From: CBDTTW01 sp965363675 | Lineage (GTDB): Bacteria; Bacteroidota; Rhodothermia; Rhodothermales; DASSAV01 | Direction: 5' to 3' | DNA length: 9,965 nucleotides | Assembly (NCBI GenBank): GCA_965363675.1 | Contig: CBDTTW010000112.1 | Span: 1-9,965 of the forward strand | Part shown: one piece after another, positions 1 to 5,997 of the stretch | Layout: each line of letters opens with the position of its first letter | Numbering within the stretch: position 1 is the first letter of the stretch | Program-made: the position numbers and the translations under genes | Notes under the pieces: model-generated | What the model saw: only the letters and a program-made list of their open reading frames with translations | What the model was told of the DNA's origin: nothing | Databases searched by the model: none

Positions 1-581
1 TCCGCCTCTCCGTCCAGCCCCGCCACCCAGTAGCCGCGCTCCTTGAGCGCGGCGAGCGTATCGGCCAGGTTGCCGACGCGCGCAATCGGAATCTGCAACG
101 CCAGCCCCGCGCTCGCTTTGACGGCTACCGCCGAGAGCGGCGCCATCTGGCGGATGGGCACGATCACGCCGGCGGCCCCCGCCGCGACAGCGCTGCGCAG
201 AATGGCCCCGTAGTTATGCGGGTCCTCGATGCTGTCGAGCACGACGAGCATCGGCTTCTGCCGCCGCACCGCGTCGGGATCTTCGGCGATGGCCGCCAGC
301 ATCTCGTCTACGTCCAGAAAGCTCACGAGCGCCGCCAGCCCCACGATGCCCTGATGGGCGCCGCCCCCGGCCAGCGCGTTCAGACGCGTCTGAGGCGCGT
401 ACTGCACCTGCACGCCCGCCGCCTGCGCCAGCCGCCGAATCTCCTCGATGGAGCCGCCGGAAAGCCCCTGCTGCACCATGATCTTCTCCAGGCGCGCGTC
501 TCCCCGCTCCAGGGCCTCCAGCACCGGCTTTCGCCCGAGGATGATGGTGTTCTCTGAGACTTCGGCGGGTCCTTTTTTCAT
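1..581 (-). CDS. rlmB: 23S rRNA (guanosine-2'-O-)methyltransferase RlmB, SpoU/TrmH family; C-terminus cut by left edge
   Basis: This SPOUT-class enzyme would transfer a methyl group from S-adenosylmethionine to a ribose 2'-OH, for RlmB at G2251 of 23S rRNA in the peptidyl-transferase P loop. The 193 visible residues start MKKGPAEVSENTIILGRKPV. Residues about 12-85 match the small N-terminal RNA-binding domain (ILGRKPVLEAL, then GGGAHQGIVGLAA). SpoU motif 1 follows at 115-131 (LDSIEDPHNYGAILRSA), with N123 and R129 as the expected conserved pair. A VKASAGL segment lies at 154-160. Motifs 2 and 3, which form the knotted SAM site, fall outside the window. The ATG at 581-579 shares ATGA with the stop of the upstream decarboxylase gene, suggesting translational coupling. 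The family is certain. The RlmB assignment rather than another SpoU 2'-O-methyltransferase is likely, from the N-terminal domain and the GGGAHQGIVG segment. Confidence 0.9.
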   Translation of the reverse strand, partial: MKKGPAEVSENTIILGRKPVLEALERGDARLEKIMVQQGLSGGSIEEIRRLAQAAGVQVQYAPQTRLNALAGGGAHQGIVGLAALVSFLDVDEMLAAIAEDPDAVRRQKPMLVVLDSIEDPHNYGAILRSAVAAGAAGVIVPIRQMAPLSAVAVKASAGLALQIPIARVGNLADTLAALKERGYWVAGLDGEA

Positions 582-1978
582 GCGTCGTTTTTCCAGAGTT
601 CTTCTGCCAGCCCGGCGATGCGCGCATGGAGCGCGGGCGCGTAGGCGGCATGTTCAGGTTTCATGAGCACGCTGCGCAGGATGCGCGCGCCCTCGGCCGC
701 AGGCTGCACGTCGGGCCAGCGGGCCGCCAGGTGCGCGCCGGTCACGCGGAGCACGCTCAGGAACACCGGGTCCTCTGCGTCGTGCATGGCCGCCGCAAAC
801 AGCGCCCGGCACATCGCGTCGATGGCCTGCGCCGAGCGCCCGGCCGCGCGCGGCCCGAACGTCACGATGTCCAGCTCCGGGGCCGTATACGGCCGCAGCA
901 CGTCCGACGCGTCGAGCAGGCCGTGCCAGGCGCGGGCTGCGCTCCGGCAAGCCGCCAGGATCGGCCCCAGGCCCTCGTCGGCCGCCGGCGGAAACACCTG
1001 TAACGTCAGCCAGAGCGCCCCGGCCGCCGCCCCGGCCCGCGAGCACTCCAGGCTGATTTCGCCCAGGTGCAGCTCGTCCGACGTAAAGTAGGTGTACGGG
1101 GAGTCGTGCCGGTAAAAGCGCCCCACCGAGGGATCCTTGAACAGCACGCATCCGCAGCCGTAGGGCTGCAACCCGTGCTTGTGCGGATCGACGACGATGC
1201 TGTCGCAGCCGGAGAGCGCCCGGAGGTGGCGGGCCGTTTCGGCTTCGAGCGCTCCTTCCCGCAAGGCCAGCAGCCGGAAGAAACCGCCGTAGGCCGCGTC
1301 GGCGTGCACACGAAAGCCGTAGCGGGCGGCAAGCTCCAGGCAATCGGCCACCGGGTCTACGGCCCCCAGCCCCGTCGTGCCCGCCGTCACGACGAGGGTG
1401 CCGATCTTTCCGGCGCGCGCCAGCCGCTCTACGGCCTCCAGTTCCAGCGTCCCCCGGGCGGCGGCAGGGATCTCCACGCTCGGCTGCCCGAGCACGGCGC
1501 ACATGCGCGCGTGCGTATAGTGCGCCGCCTCCGAGTGCACGACCGCCTTGCCGGGGTGCAGATGCCGCGCCGCCCACAAGGCTTCGAGGTTCGCCACGGT
1601 TCCGCCGCTCGTCAGGTGCCCCAGAAACGGCGCTTCGTAGCCGAACATCTCTCCGAGAGTCTGGGTCGCCTCCTTTTCCATCCGGCTCGTCGGAGGGCCG
1701 CCGTCGAGCGCGTGGTTGTTCGGGTTGATGAGCTGGGCCGCAAGGTAGCCGAGCGTCGCCACGGGGTGCGGCGGCTTGAGCATCTGGCCCGCATAGCGCG
1801 CGTGGAAAAACGGGTAGTTGCCGCCGAGCCGGTCCAGGTAACTCTCCAGCGCCCGGCGCAGCCGCTGCGGATCCGGCGTCAGGGCCTCGTGCGGGGGCTG
1901 CGGTCCCCAGGCGGCCCGCCATGCGGCATGGCGCGCCAGCACAACTTCGAGCAGCTCGGAAAAGGCGTCGGGGGGCAT
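578..1978 (-). CDS. group II pyridoxal-phosphate-dependent amino acid decarboxylase (aromatic/glutamate decarboxylase family)
   Basis: A complete 466-residue fold-type I PLP enzyme, the usual length for the family that includes aromatic-L-amino-acid, tyrosine, glutamate and diaminobutyrate decarboxylases. It would remove CO2 from an amino acid to give an amine, in the cytoplasm. Visible landmarks are LINPNNHALDGGPPTSRMEK (83-102), the cofactor phosphate-binding LTSGGTVANLEALW (122-135), H153 in EAAHYTHARM as the likely ring-stacking histidine, TAGTTGLGAVDP (198-209), D227 in HADAAYGG for the pyridine nitrogen, and the Schiff-base lysine K267 in VDPHKHG. The conserved ECSRAGAAAGALW segment follows at 311-323. 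The ATG at 1978 has GGAG only 3 nt upstream. The gene lies 27 bp after lgt and shares ATGA with rlmB. The substrate cannot be read from sequence by eye, and nothing nearby (transporter, partner enzyme) points to one. Confidence 0.9.
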   Translation of the reverse strand: MPPDAFSELLEVVLARHAAWRAAWGPQPPHEALTPDPQRLRRALESYLDRLGGNYPFFHARYAGQMLKPPHPVATLGYLAAQLINPNNHALDGGPPTSRMEKEATQTLGEMFGYEAPFLGHLTSGGTVANLEALWAARHLHPGKAVVHSEAAHYTHARMCAVLGQPSVEIPAAARGTLELEAVERLARAGKIGTLVVTAGTTGLGAVDPVADCLELAARYGFRVHADAAYGGFFRLLALREGALEAETARHLRALSGCDSIVVDPHKHGLQPYGCGCVLFKDPSVGRFYRHDSPYTYFTSDELHLGEISLECSRAGAAAGALWLTLQVFPPAADEGLGPILAACRSAARAWHGLLDASDVLRPYTAPELDIVTFGPRAAGRSAQAIDAMCRALFAAAMHDAEDPVFLSVLRVTGAHLAARWPDVQPAAEGARILRSVLMKPEHAAYAPALHARIAGLAEELWKNDA

Positions 1979-2005
1979 AGGCTCCGGGGGGATGAGTGGG
2001 CGGGC

Positions 2006-2944
2006 CTAAGGCCGCCGCGCCGTCGCCGCCTCGGCCGGAACCGCGCGGCGGCGGCTCGCTACGGCCAGCCCGACGAGGCCCGCCAGGATCAGCAGCGCTG
2101 AGATGATTTCCGCCTGCGTCACCTCGAAGCCGGCCACGAGGAACAGGTTGTTCACGCGGATCTGCTCGATGAGCATGCGCTCTGCGCCCGCGCATACCAG
2201 GTACGCCGCGAACAACCACCCGTCGCGGAACGGATGCCGCCGGAGGGCCCACAGCAAACCGAACAGCGCCAGGCACATGGCGAACTCGTAGAGCGGCGTC
2301 GGATAAACGCCCGGCGGCGGAATCACGACGTTCAGGATGTTGCGCGGGTACGTCTCGGCCCACAGCCACACGGGCAGCCACTCCGGCTTGAGCGCCAGGT
2401 TGCTCGCAATGCCCCAGTCGCCGTCGCCGGCAAGGTGGCACCCGATGCGCCCGATGCCGTAGCCCAGAATCAAGCTCGGCGCGACGGCGTCGCCGAAGGC
2501 CCACGGCCGCAACCCATGCCGCCGCACATGCCGGGCCAGGGCCGCCGCCGCCGTAAGCAGCCCCCCGTAGAACGTAAAGCCGCCGCTGGAGAAAAGCATC
2601 GAAAGCGGCGCACGCAGAAAGTCGTCCAGGTTTTCGAGAATATGGAACACCTTCGCCCCGGCGAAGCCGGAGACAAGCGCCAGCACGGTCAGCGTGCCCA
2701 CGAGGGCCGAAGGCGGCGCCGGCTCCGTCGCGCGGCGGGCGGCCTTGCCGACCGGAGCCTTTCCCTGCGCCTTCACCCGGACCATCCCGATGCGGCCCTC
2801 CGCCAGCATGCGGTCCAGCTCGGCGCGCGTCACCCACGCGGCCGTCAGGATGGCCGCCGCCACCATCGCGCCGAACGAGTAGATCGGCAGCGGCAGTTCC
2901 AGCCCGAACAAATCGTAGAAAAGGTCGCTAAGCCGGGGATACAT
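2006..2944 (-). CDS. lgt: prolipoprotein diacylglyceryl transferase
   Basis: Lgt transfers diacylglycerol from phosphatidylglycerol to the lipobox cysteine of prelipoproteins, the first step of lipoprotein maturation, in the inner membrane. The 312-residue protein has several hydrophobic segments (about 17-38, 81-100, 123-139, 153-170, 218-234, 242-255, 278-296). The signature GYGIGRIGCHLAGDGDWG spans 161-178, with R166 matching the family arginine. PTPLYE (215-220) and the R-x3-E pair R256/E260 in ERMLIEQIR match the E. coli R239/E243 region. YGG (126-128) stands where E. coli has the HGG histidine H103. I believe this substitution and the CHLAGDGDWG variant are typical of Bacteroidota. A basic, proline-containing loop at about 50-80, probably cytoplasmic, makes it somewhat longer than the roughly 290-residue E. 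coli protein. The ATG lies 17 bp inside the 3' end of hisS, so translation is probably coupled. Confidence 0.95.
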   Translation of the reverse strand: MYPRLSDLFYDLFGLELPLPIYSFGAMVAAAILTAAWVTRAELDRMLAEGRIGMVRVKAQGKAPVGKAARRATEPAPPSALVGTLTVLALVSGFAGAKVFHILENLDDFLRAPLSMLFSSGGFTFYGGLLTAAAALARHVRRHGLRPWAFGDAVAPSLILGYGIGRIGCHLAGDGDWGIASNLALKPEWLPVWLWAETYPRNILNVVIPPPGVYPTPLYEFAMCLALFGLLWALRRHPFRDGWLFAAYLVCAGAERMLIEQIRVNNLFLVAGFEVTQAEIISALLILAGLVGLAVASRRRAVPAEAATARRP

Positions 2945-4247
2945 GCTCGGGCGCCGCCGCCGCTTTAAGGACGTCTGCCAGCTCTGCCAGGCGCGCCGGG
3001 ATCTCGGCGCCCGTCGCCATGTTCTTGACGGTCGCCGCCCCGCAAGCCAGCTCGTTTTCGCCGATTACGACGGTAAAGCGCGCTCCGAGTTTGTTCGCCT
3101 CGCGCAGTTGCGCCTTGAGCGAGCGCCCCAGCACGTCGAAGGTCGCAGCCAGCCCTGCCCGGCGCAGGCGCTGCGCCACGCGAAACCCTTCCTGCGCCCC
3201 TTGCGGGCCGAGCGCCGCTACGTACACCTCCGGCGCGTCGCCCGCAGGCATGGCGCAACCGGCGGCCCCTAGAGCCAGGAACAGCCGCTCCATGCCGGCC
3301 GCGAAGCCTACCGCCGGAACCGCCCCCTTCGCGCCGATCTCAGGCGCCAGCAGATCGTAGCGTCCACCCCCGGCAAGGGCGCTCTGCGCGCCCAGGTTGG
3401 GGCTTTCCAGTTCGAAGGCCGTGTGCGTGTAGTAGTCGAGGCCGCGCACCAGGAACGGATCTTCCTCGAACGCCACCCCGATGCCGGCGAGCAGCGCCTT
3501 GACCTCGGCATAATGCGCGCGGCTCTCGGGCGAGACGAACGCCGGCAGCGTCGGCGCGCCGTCGAGCAGGCGGCGCTCCTCCGGGTTCTTCGTATCGAGG
3601 ATGCGCAGCGGGTTCGTTTGCAGGCGCGCGCGGCTCGTCTCGGAAAGATCGGCGGCGTAGGGCTCCAGATAGGCGCGCAGCGCCTCACGGTAGCGCGCGC
3701 GGCTGTCGCCGTCGCCGAGCGTGTTCAGGCGAAGCGTCGTCTCGGGGATGCCGAAGGCGGCGTACACGGCCATCATGACGGCGATCACCTCGGCGTCGGC
3801 CGCCGCCGCCGGCGCTCCGATCAGCTCGCACCCGAACTGGTGAAACTGCCGGTAGCGCCCTTTCTGCGGGCGCTCGGCGCGGAAGCATGGGCCTATGTAG
3901 TACAGCCGTTGGGCGCCGCCCGACTGGCCCAGGTGGTGCTGCAAGTACGCCCGCATCACCGGGGCCGTGACCTCGGGCCGCAGCACGTAGTCCGTATCGC
4001 CGCGCACGAAGGCGAACATCTCCTTGCTCACGATGTCCGTCGTCTGCCCGACGCCCCGCGCCACGAGCGGCGTAGGCTCCAGGATGGGAGTGCGGATTTC
4101 GCGGAAGTCGTAGCGCGCGAACACCTCCCGCACCGTCGCCTCGACCCAGCGCCAGGCCGCCGAGCTCTGGATCTCAGCGCCGTCCACGGAGGACGCCTCG
4201 GGCAAAATGTCGAACGTGCCCTTGATATTTTGAAAGGAAGCCTTCAA
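2928..4247 (-). CDS. hisS: histidine--tRNA ligase (class II)
   Basis: HisRS charges tRNA-His with histidine using ATP. The complete 439-residue protein has the class II motifs in order: motif 1 around IRTPILEPTPLV (51-62), motif 2 with the ATP-binding arginine in CFRAERPQKGRYRQFHQFG (121-139), and motif 3 in AVGFAAGMERLF (312-323). The two histidine-specific boxes are present: HisA, LVRGLDYYTHTAFE (266-279), and HisB, ALAGGGRYDLL (290-300). The remaining part, about 342-430, is the anticodon-binding domain. The start is TTG at 4247-4245. No in-frame ATG upstream gives a plausible N-terminus, and residues 5-16 (FQNIKGTFDILP) match the family start. No Shine-Dalgarno sequence is evident. The gene follows the EIIA gene by 40 bp and overlaps lgt by 17 bp. 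Confidence 0.97.
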   Translation of the reverse strand: MKASFQNIKGTFDILPEASSVDGAEIQSSAAWRWVEATVREVFARYDFREIRTPILEPTPLVARGVGQTTDIVSKEMFAFVRGDTDYVLRPEVTAPVMRAYLQHHLGQSGGAQRLYYIGPCFRAERPQKGRYRQFHQFGCELIGAPAAAADAEVIAVMMAVYAAFGIPETTLRLNTLGDGDSRARYREALRAYLEPYAADLSETSRARLQTNPLRILDTKNPEERRLLDGAPTLPAFVSPESRAHYAEVKALLAGIGVAFEEDPFLVRGLDYYTHTAFELESPNLGAQSALAGGGRYDLLAPEIGAKGAVPAVGFAAGMERLFLALGAAGCAMPAGDAPEVYVAALGPQGAQEGFRVAQRLRRAGLAATFDVLGRSLKAQLREANKLGARFTVVIGENELACGAATVKNMATGAEIPARLAELADVLKAAAAPEHVSPA

Positions 4248-4287
4248 TGCAATCTGTGGAAAAGACGAATCCGGACGGGGCGGCGGC

Positions 4288-4767
4288 TCAGGCGAGCATG
4301 CTCGACTCCCCTTCCTCGAACAGCCGCAGCACCTCCTCGGCGTCGGCGGCCTTCATGAGCTGCTCGCGCAGCTCGTCCCGGTTCATGAGCCGCGAGACCC
4401 GGCTGAGCAGCTTGATGTGGTGCGTCTTGGCGGCTTCCGTCCCGACGAGCAGAAACACGAGTTGCACCGGCCGGTTGTCGATGGCGCCGTAGTCCACGGC
4501 GCGCGCCGTCGTAGCGAAGGCCGCCACCGTCTCGGAAACCGCCGACGTTTTGGCGTGCGGCAGCCCCAGGCCCTTGCCGACGCCCGTGGACATCACCCGC
4601 TCCCGGTCGAAAACGGCCTCCCGCACGGCCTCCAAATCCAGCACCGCCGGATGGCCGCGCAACAGGTCTACCACGCTGGAGAGGAGTTCCTGTTTGGTAT
4701 CCACCTTGCAGCCTACCCCGATGGTTTGACGCGTCAGAAGCTGATGGATATCGGTCGGAGTCGTCAT
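4288..4767 (-). CDS. PTS EIIA-type (fructose/mannitol family, PtsN-like) phosphocarrier or regulatory protein
   Basis: A single-domain 159-residue EIIA protein, the size of PtsN (EIIA-Ntr). The phosphorylatable histidine is H71 in TGVGKGLGLPHAKT (61-74), preceded by FDRERVMSTG, the typical EIIA lead-in. The C-terminal part (VQLVFLLVGTE..THHIKLLSRVSRLM) is the second half of the fold. Family members accept phosphate from HPr or NPr and either pass it to an EIIB sugar transporter domain or regulate partners such as potassium uptake or stress functions. No EIIB, EIIC, HPr or EI gene lies in the window, so a regulatory role is more likely, though this is inference. The ATG at 4767 is chosen because AGAAAGG sits 6 nt upstream (4774-4780). 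Extending to an ATG at 4884 would add 39 arginine- and proline-rich residues unlike the family. hisS follows after 40 bp. Confidence 0.9.
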   Translation of the reverse strand: MTTPTDIHQLLTRQTIGVGCKVDTKQELLSSVVDLLRGHPAVLDLEAVREAVFDRERVMSTGVGKGLGLPHAKTSAVSETVAAFATTARAVDYGAIDNRPVQLVFLLVGTEAAKTHHIKLLSRVSRLMNRDELREQLMKAADAEEVLRLFEEGESSMLA

Positions 4768-4773
4768 CGGGGG

Positions 4774-4780
4774 CCTTTCT
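4774..4780 (-). promoter_or_regulatory. Shine-Dalgarno of the EIIA gene, decides its start
   Basis: On the minus strand AGAAAGG precedes the ATG at 4767 with a 6-nt spacer. It supports this ATG over the longer frame opening at 4884. It is one of the few clear ribosome binding sites in the window. Confidence 0.6.
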
Positions 4781-4781
4781 T

Positions 4782-4799
4782 CCGGCGCGCCGGCGCCGG
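4782..4799. repeat. overlapping GC palindromes in the leader of the EIIA gene
   Basis: CCGGCGCGCCGG (4782-4793) is a perfect 12-bp palindrome and overlaps CCGGCGCCGG (4790-4799), a perfect 10-bp palindrome. They lie directly upstream of the Shine-Dalgarno of the EIIA gene, in its presumed untranslated leader. They could form alternative hairpins or a symmetric protein site. In DNA this GC-rich they may also be chance. Confidence 0.35.
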
Positions 4800-4846
4800 G
4801 TGCAAACGTCAGTAACCTGAATGCCGGCCGTCGGGGGCAGGCGCTG

Positions 4847-4854
4847 GAAATATA
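4847..4854 (-). promoter_or_regulatory. candidate promoter -10/-7 element for the EIIA-hisS-lgt unit
   Basis: In the 132-bp gap between rluD and the EIIA gene, the only AT-rich patch reads TATATTTC on the minus strand, 80 bp upstream of the EIIA ATG. It agrees with the Bacteroidota -7 consensus TAnnTTTG at all fixed positions but the last. An upstream TTG-containing partner (ATTG near 4882-4885) is further away than the usual spacing, so this is a weak prediction. The rest of the gap is GC-rich with no recognised element except the palindromes at 4782-4799. Confidence 0.3.
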
Positions 4855-4899
4855 AGGCCGCGCCCTTGCCGCGCGCACGCGCAATCCCCGCGCCCCCGA

Positions 4900-5997
4900 T
4901 TATTGCGCCGCGCCGGGCCGCCCTTCCACCTCGCGGATGCGGTCGATGGCGTGCTGCATGTCCGGCGGCGGCGGCGCCGAGAAATGCACCTCGGCGCCGG
5001 TGGCCGGATGCACGAACCCCAGCGTGTGCGCGTGCAGCGCCTGGCGCGGCATCGCCTTGAACAGGTTGGCGTAGAACGCCCGCCGCGCCGCCGTATGCGG
5101 CCCGCAGCGGATCTCCTGGCCGTCGTACACCGCGTCGCCGACAATGGGGTGGCCCATGTGGCGCGCGTGCACCCGGATCTGATGCGTGCGCCCCGTTTCC
5201 AGCCGGAACGTCAGCAGCGAGGTGTACAGAAACGCCTCGCTCACGGTGTAATGCGTGACGGCGTGCTTGCCCGCGCCCTCCGGCAGCACCGCCATGCGCT
5301 TGCGGTCGCGCGGGTCGCGCCCGAGCTGCGTCCGGATCGTGCCCATGCGCTCGGCGGGCGCCCCCCAGACCAGCGCCATGTACCGCCGCGAGATGGTGTG
5401 CCGCTCGAACTGCCGCCCCAGCATCCGGTGCGTGTGGTCGTCCTTGGCGATGACCAGCAGCCCCGAGGTGTACTTGTCGATGCGGTGCACGATGCCCGGC
5501 CGCACCACCGGGTCGTCGGCGTCGCGCGGGGCGGCGTTGACCACCGAGAGGCCCACGGCCTCGTCGTCCAACTCCTCCGCCGTCTCCCAGCCGACCGCCC
5601 GGCCGCCTACATGGTGCAAAAGGGCGTTCACGAGCGTGCCGCGCTGGTGGCCGTGCGCCGGGTGCACCACCATTCCCGCCGCCTTATTGACCACGACCAG
5701 GTAATCGTCCTCGTACACGATGTCGATGGGCAAATCCTCCGGGACGGCCTCGGTCGGCGGCGGTCGGAGCAGCGTGCACCGCACCACGTCGCCGGACTGC
5801 ACCACGTAGGAGACCTTATCGGCCACGCGCCCATTGACGAGCACCTGCCCCGCCCGAATGCCCTGCTGCACTTTGGCGCGCGAAGCGTTCGGCAGAAAGC
5901 GCGTGAGGTACACGTCCAGGCGCGCCGCCTCCTTGTAGCCGGGCGGCGCCTGGAGCGTGATGACCCACGTTCCTTCCTCCATCCCCTGCTCCATCAT
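4900..5997 (-). CDS. RluD/RluA-family 23S rRNA pseudouridine synthase
   Basis: The enzyme isomerises specific uridines in RNA to pseudouridine. The RluD subfamily acts on 23S rRNA helix 69 (1911, 1915, 1917). This 365-residue protein has an N-terminal S4 RNA-binding domain (about 25-75, RLDVYLTRFLPNASRAKVQQ) and a catalytic domain with the aspartate D174 in PGIVHRIDKYTSGLLV (167-182). Further family landmarks are ISRRYMALVWG (202-212), GRTHQIRVHARHMGHPIVGD (269-288) and a C-terminal RQALHAHTLGFVHP. S4 plus HRxDKxTSG fits RluD better than RluA or RluC, but the exact target is not proven. A stretch of about 35 residues (131-165), rich in Asp and Glu, is inserted just before the catalytic motif compared with E. 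coli RluD. The ATG at 5997 shares ATGA with the upstream stop. M6 at 5982, with GGAG upstream, is an alternative start. Confidence 0.93.
   Translation of the reverse strand: MMEQGMEEGTWVITLQAPPGYKEAARLDVYLTRFLPNASRAKVQQGIRAGQVLVNGRVADKVSYVVQSGDVVRCTLLRPPPTEAVPEDLPIDIVYEDDYLVVVNKAAGMVVHPAHGHQRGTLVNALLHHVGGRAVGWETAEELDDEAVGLSVVNAAPRDADDPVVRPGIVHRIDKYTSGLLVIAKDDHTHRMLGRQFERHTISRRYMALVWGAPAERMGTIRTQLGRDPRDRKRMAVLPEGAGKHAVTHYTVSEAFLYTSLLTFRLETGRTHQIRVHARHMGHPIVGDAVYDGQEIRCGPHTAARRAFYANLFKAMPRQALHAHTLGFVHPATGAEVHFSAPPPPDMQHAIDRIREVEGRPGAAQ

Noticed and set aside
1067..2101. Plus-strand open frame of 344 codons
   Set aside because: Antisense shadow of the decarboxylase and the end of lgt, with no family features.
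654..2837. Minus-strand open frame of 727 codons
   Set aside because: It lies in another frame across the decarboxylase and most of lgt, both of which have intact family motifs. Its composition is the Arg/Gly/Ala/Pro-rich pattern of an out-of-frame read of GC-rich coding DNA.
4248..4287. Intrinsic terminator between the EIIA gene and hisS
   Set aside because: A short TTTT occurs on the minus strand (4260-4263), but no stable hairpin directly precedes it, and the 40-bp gap favours co-transcription.
3423..4358. Plus-strand open frame of 311 codons
   Set aside because: Antisense shadow of hisS running into the EIIA gene, with no family features.
4768..4884. N-terminal extension of the EIIA protein by 39 residues
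   Set aside because: The extension is Arg/Pro-rich, unlike the family, and the ATG at 4767 has a good Shine-Dalgarno and gives the usual EIIA length.
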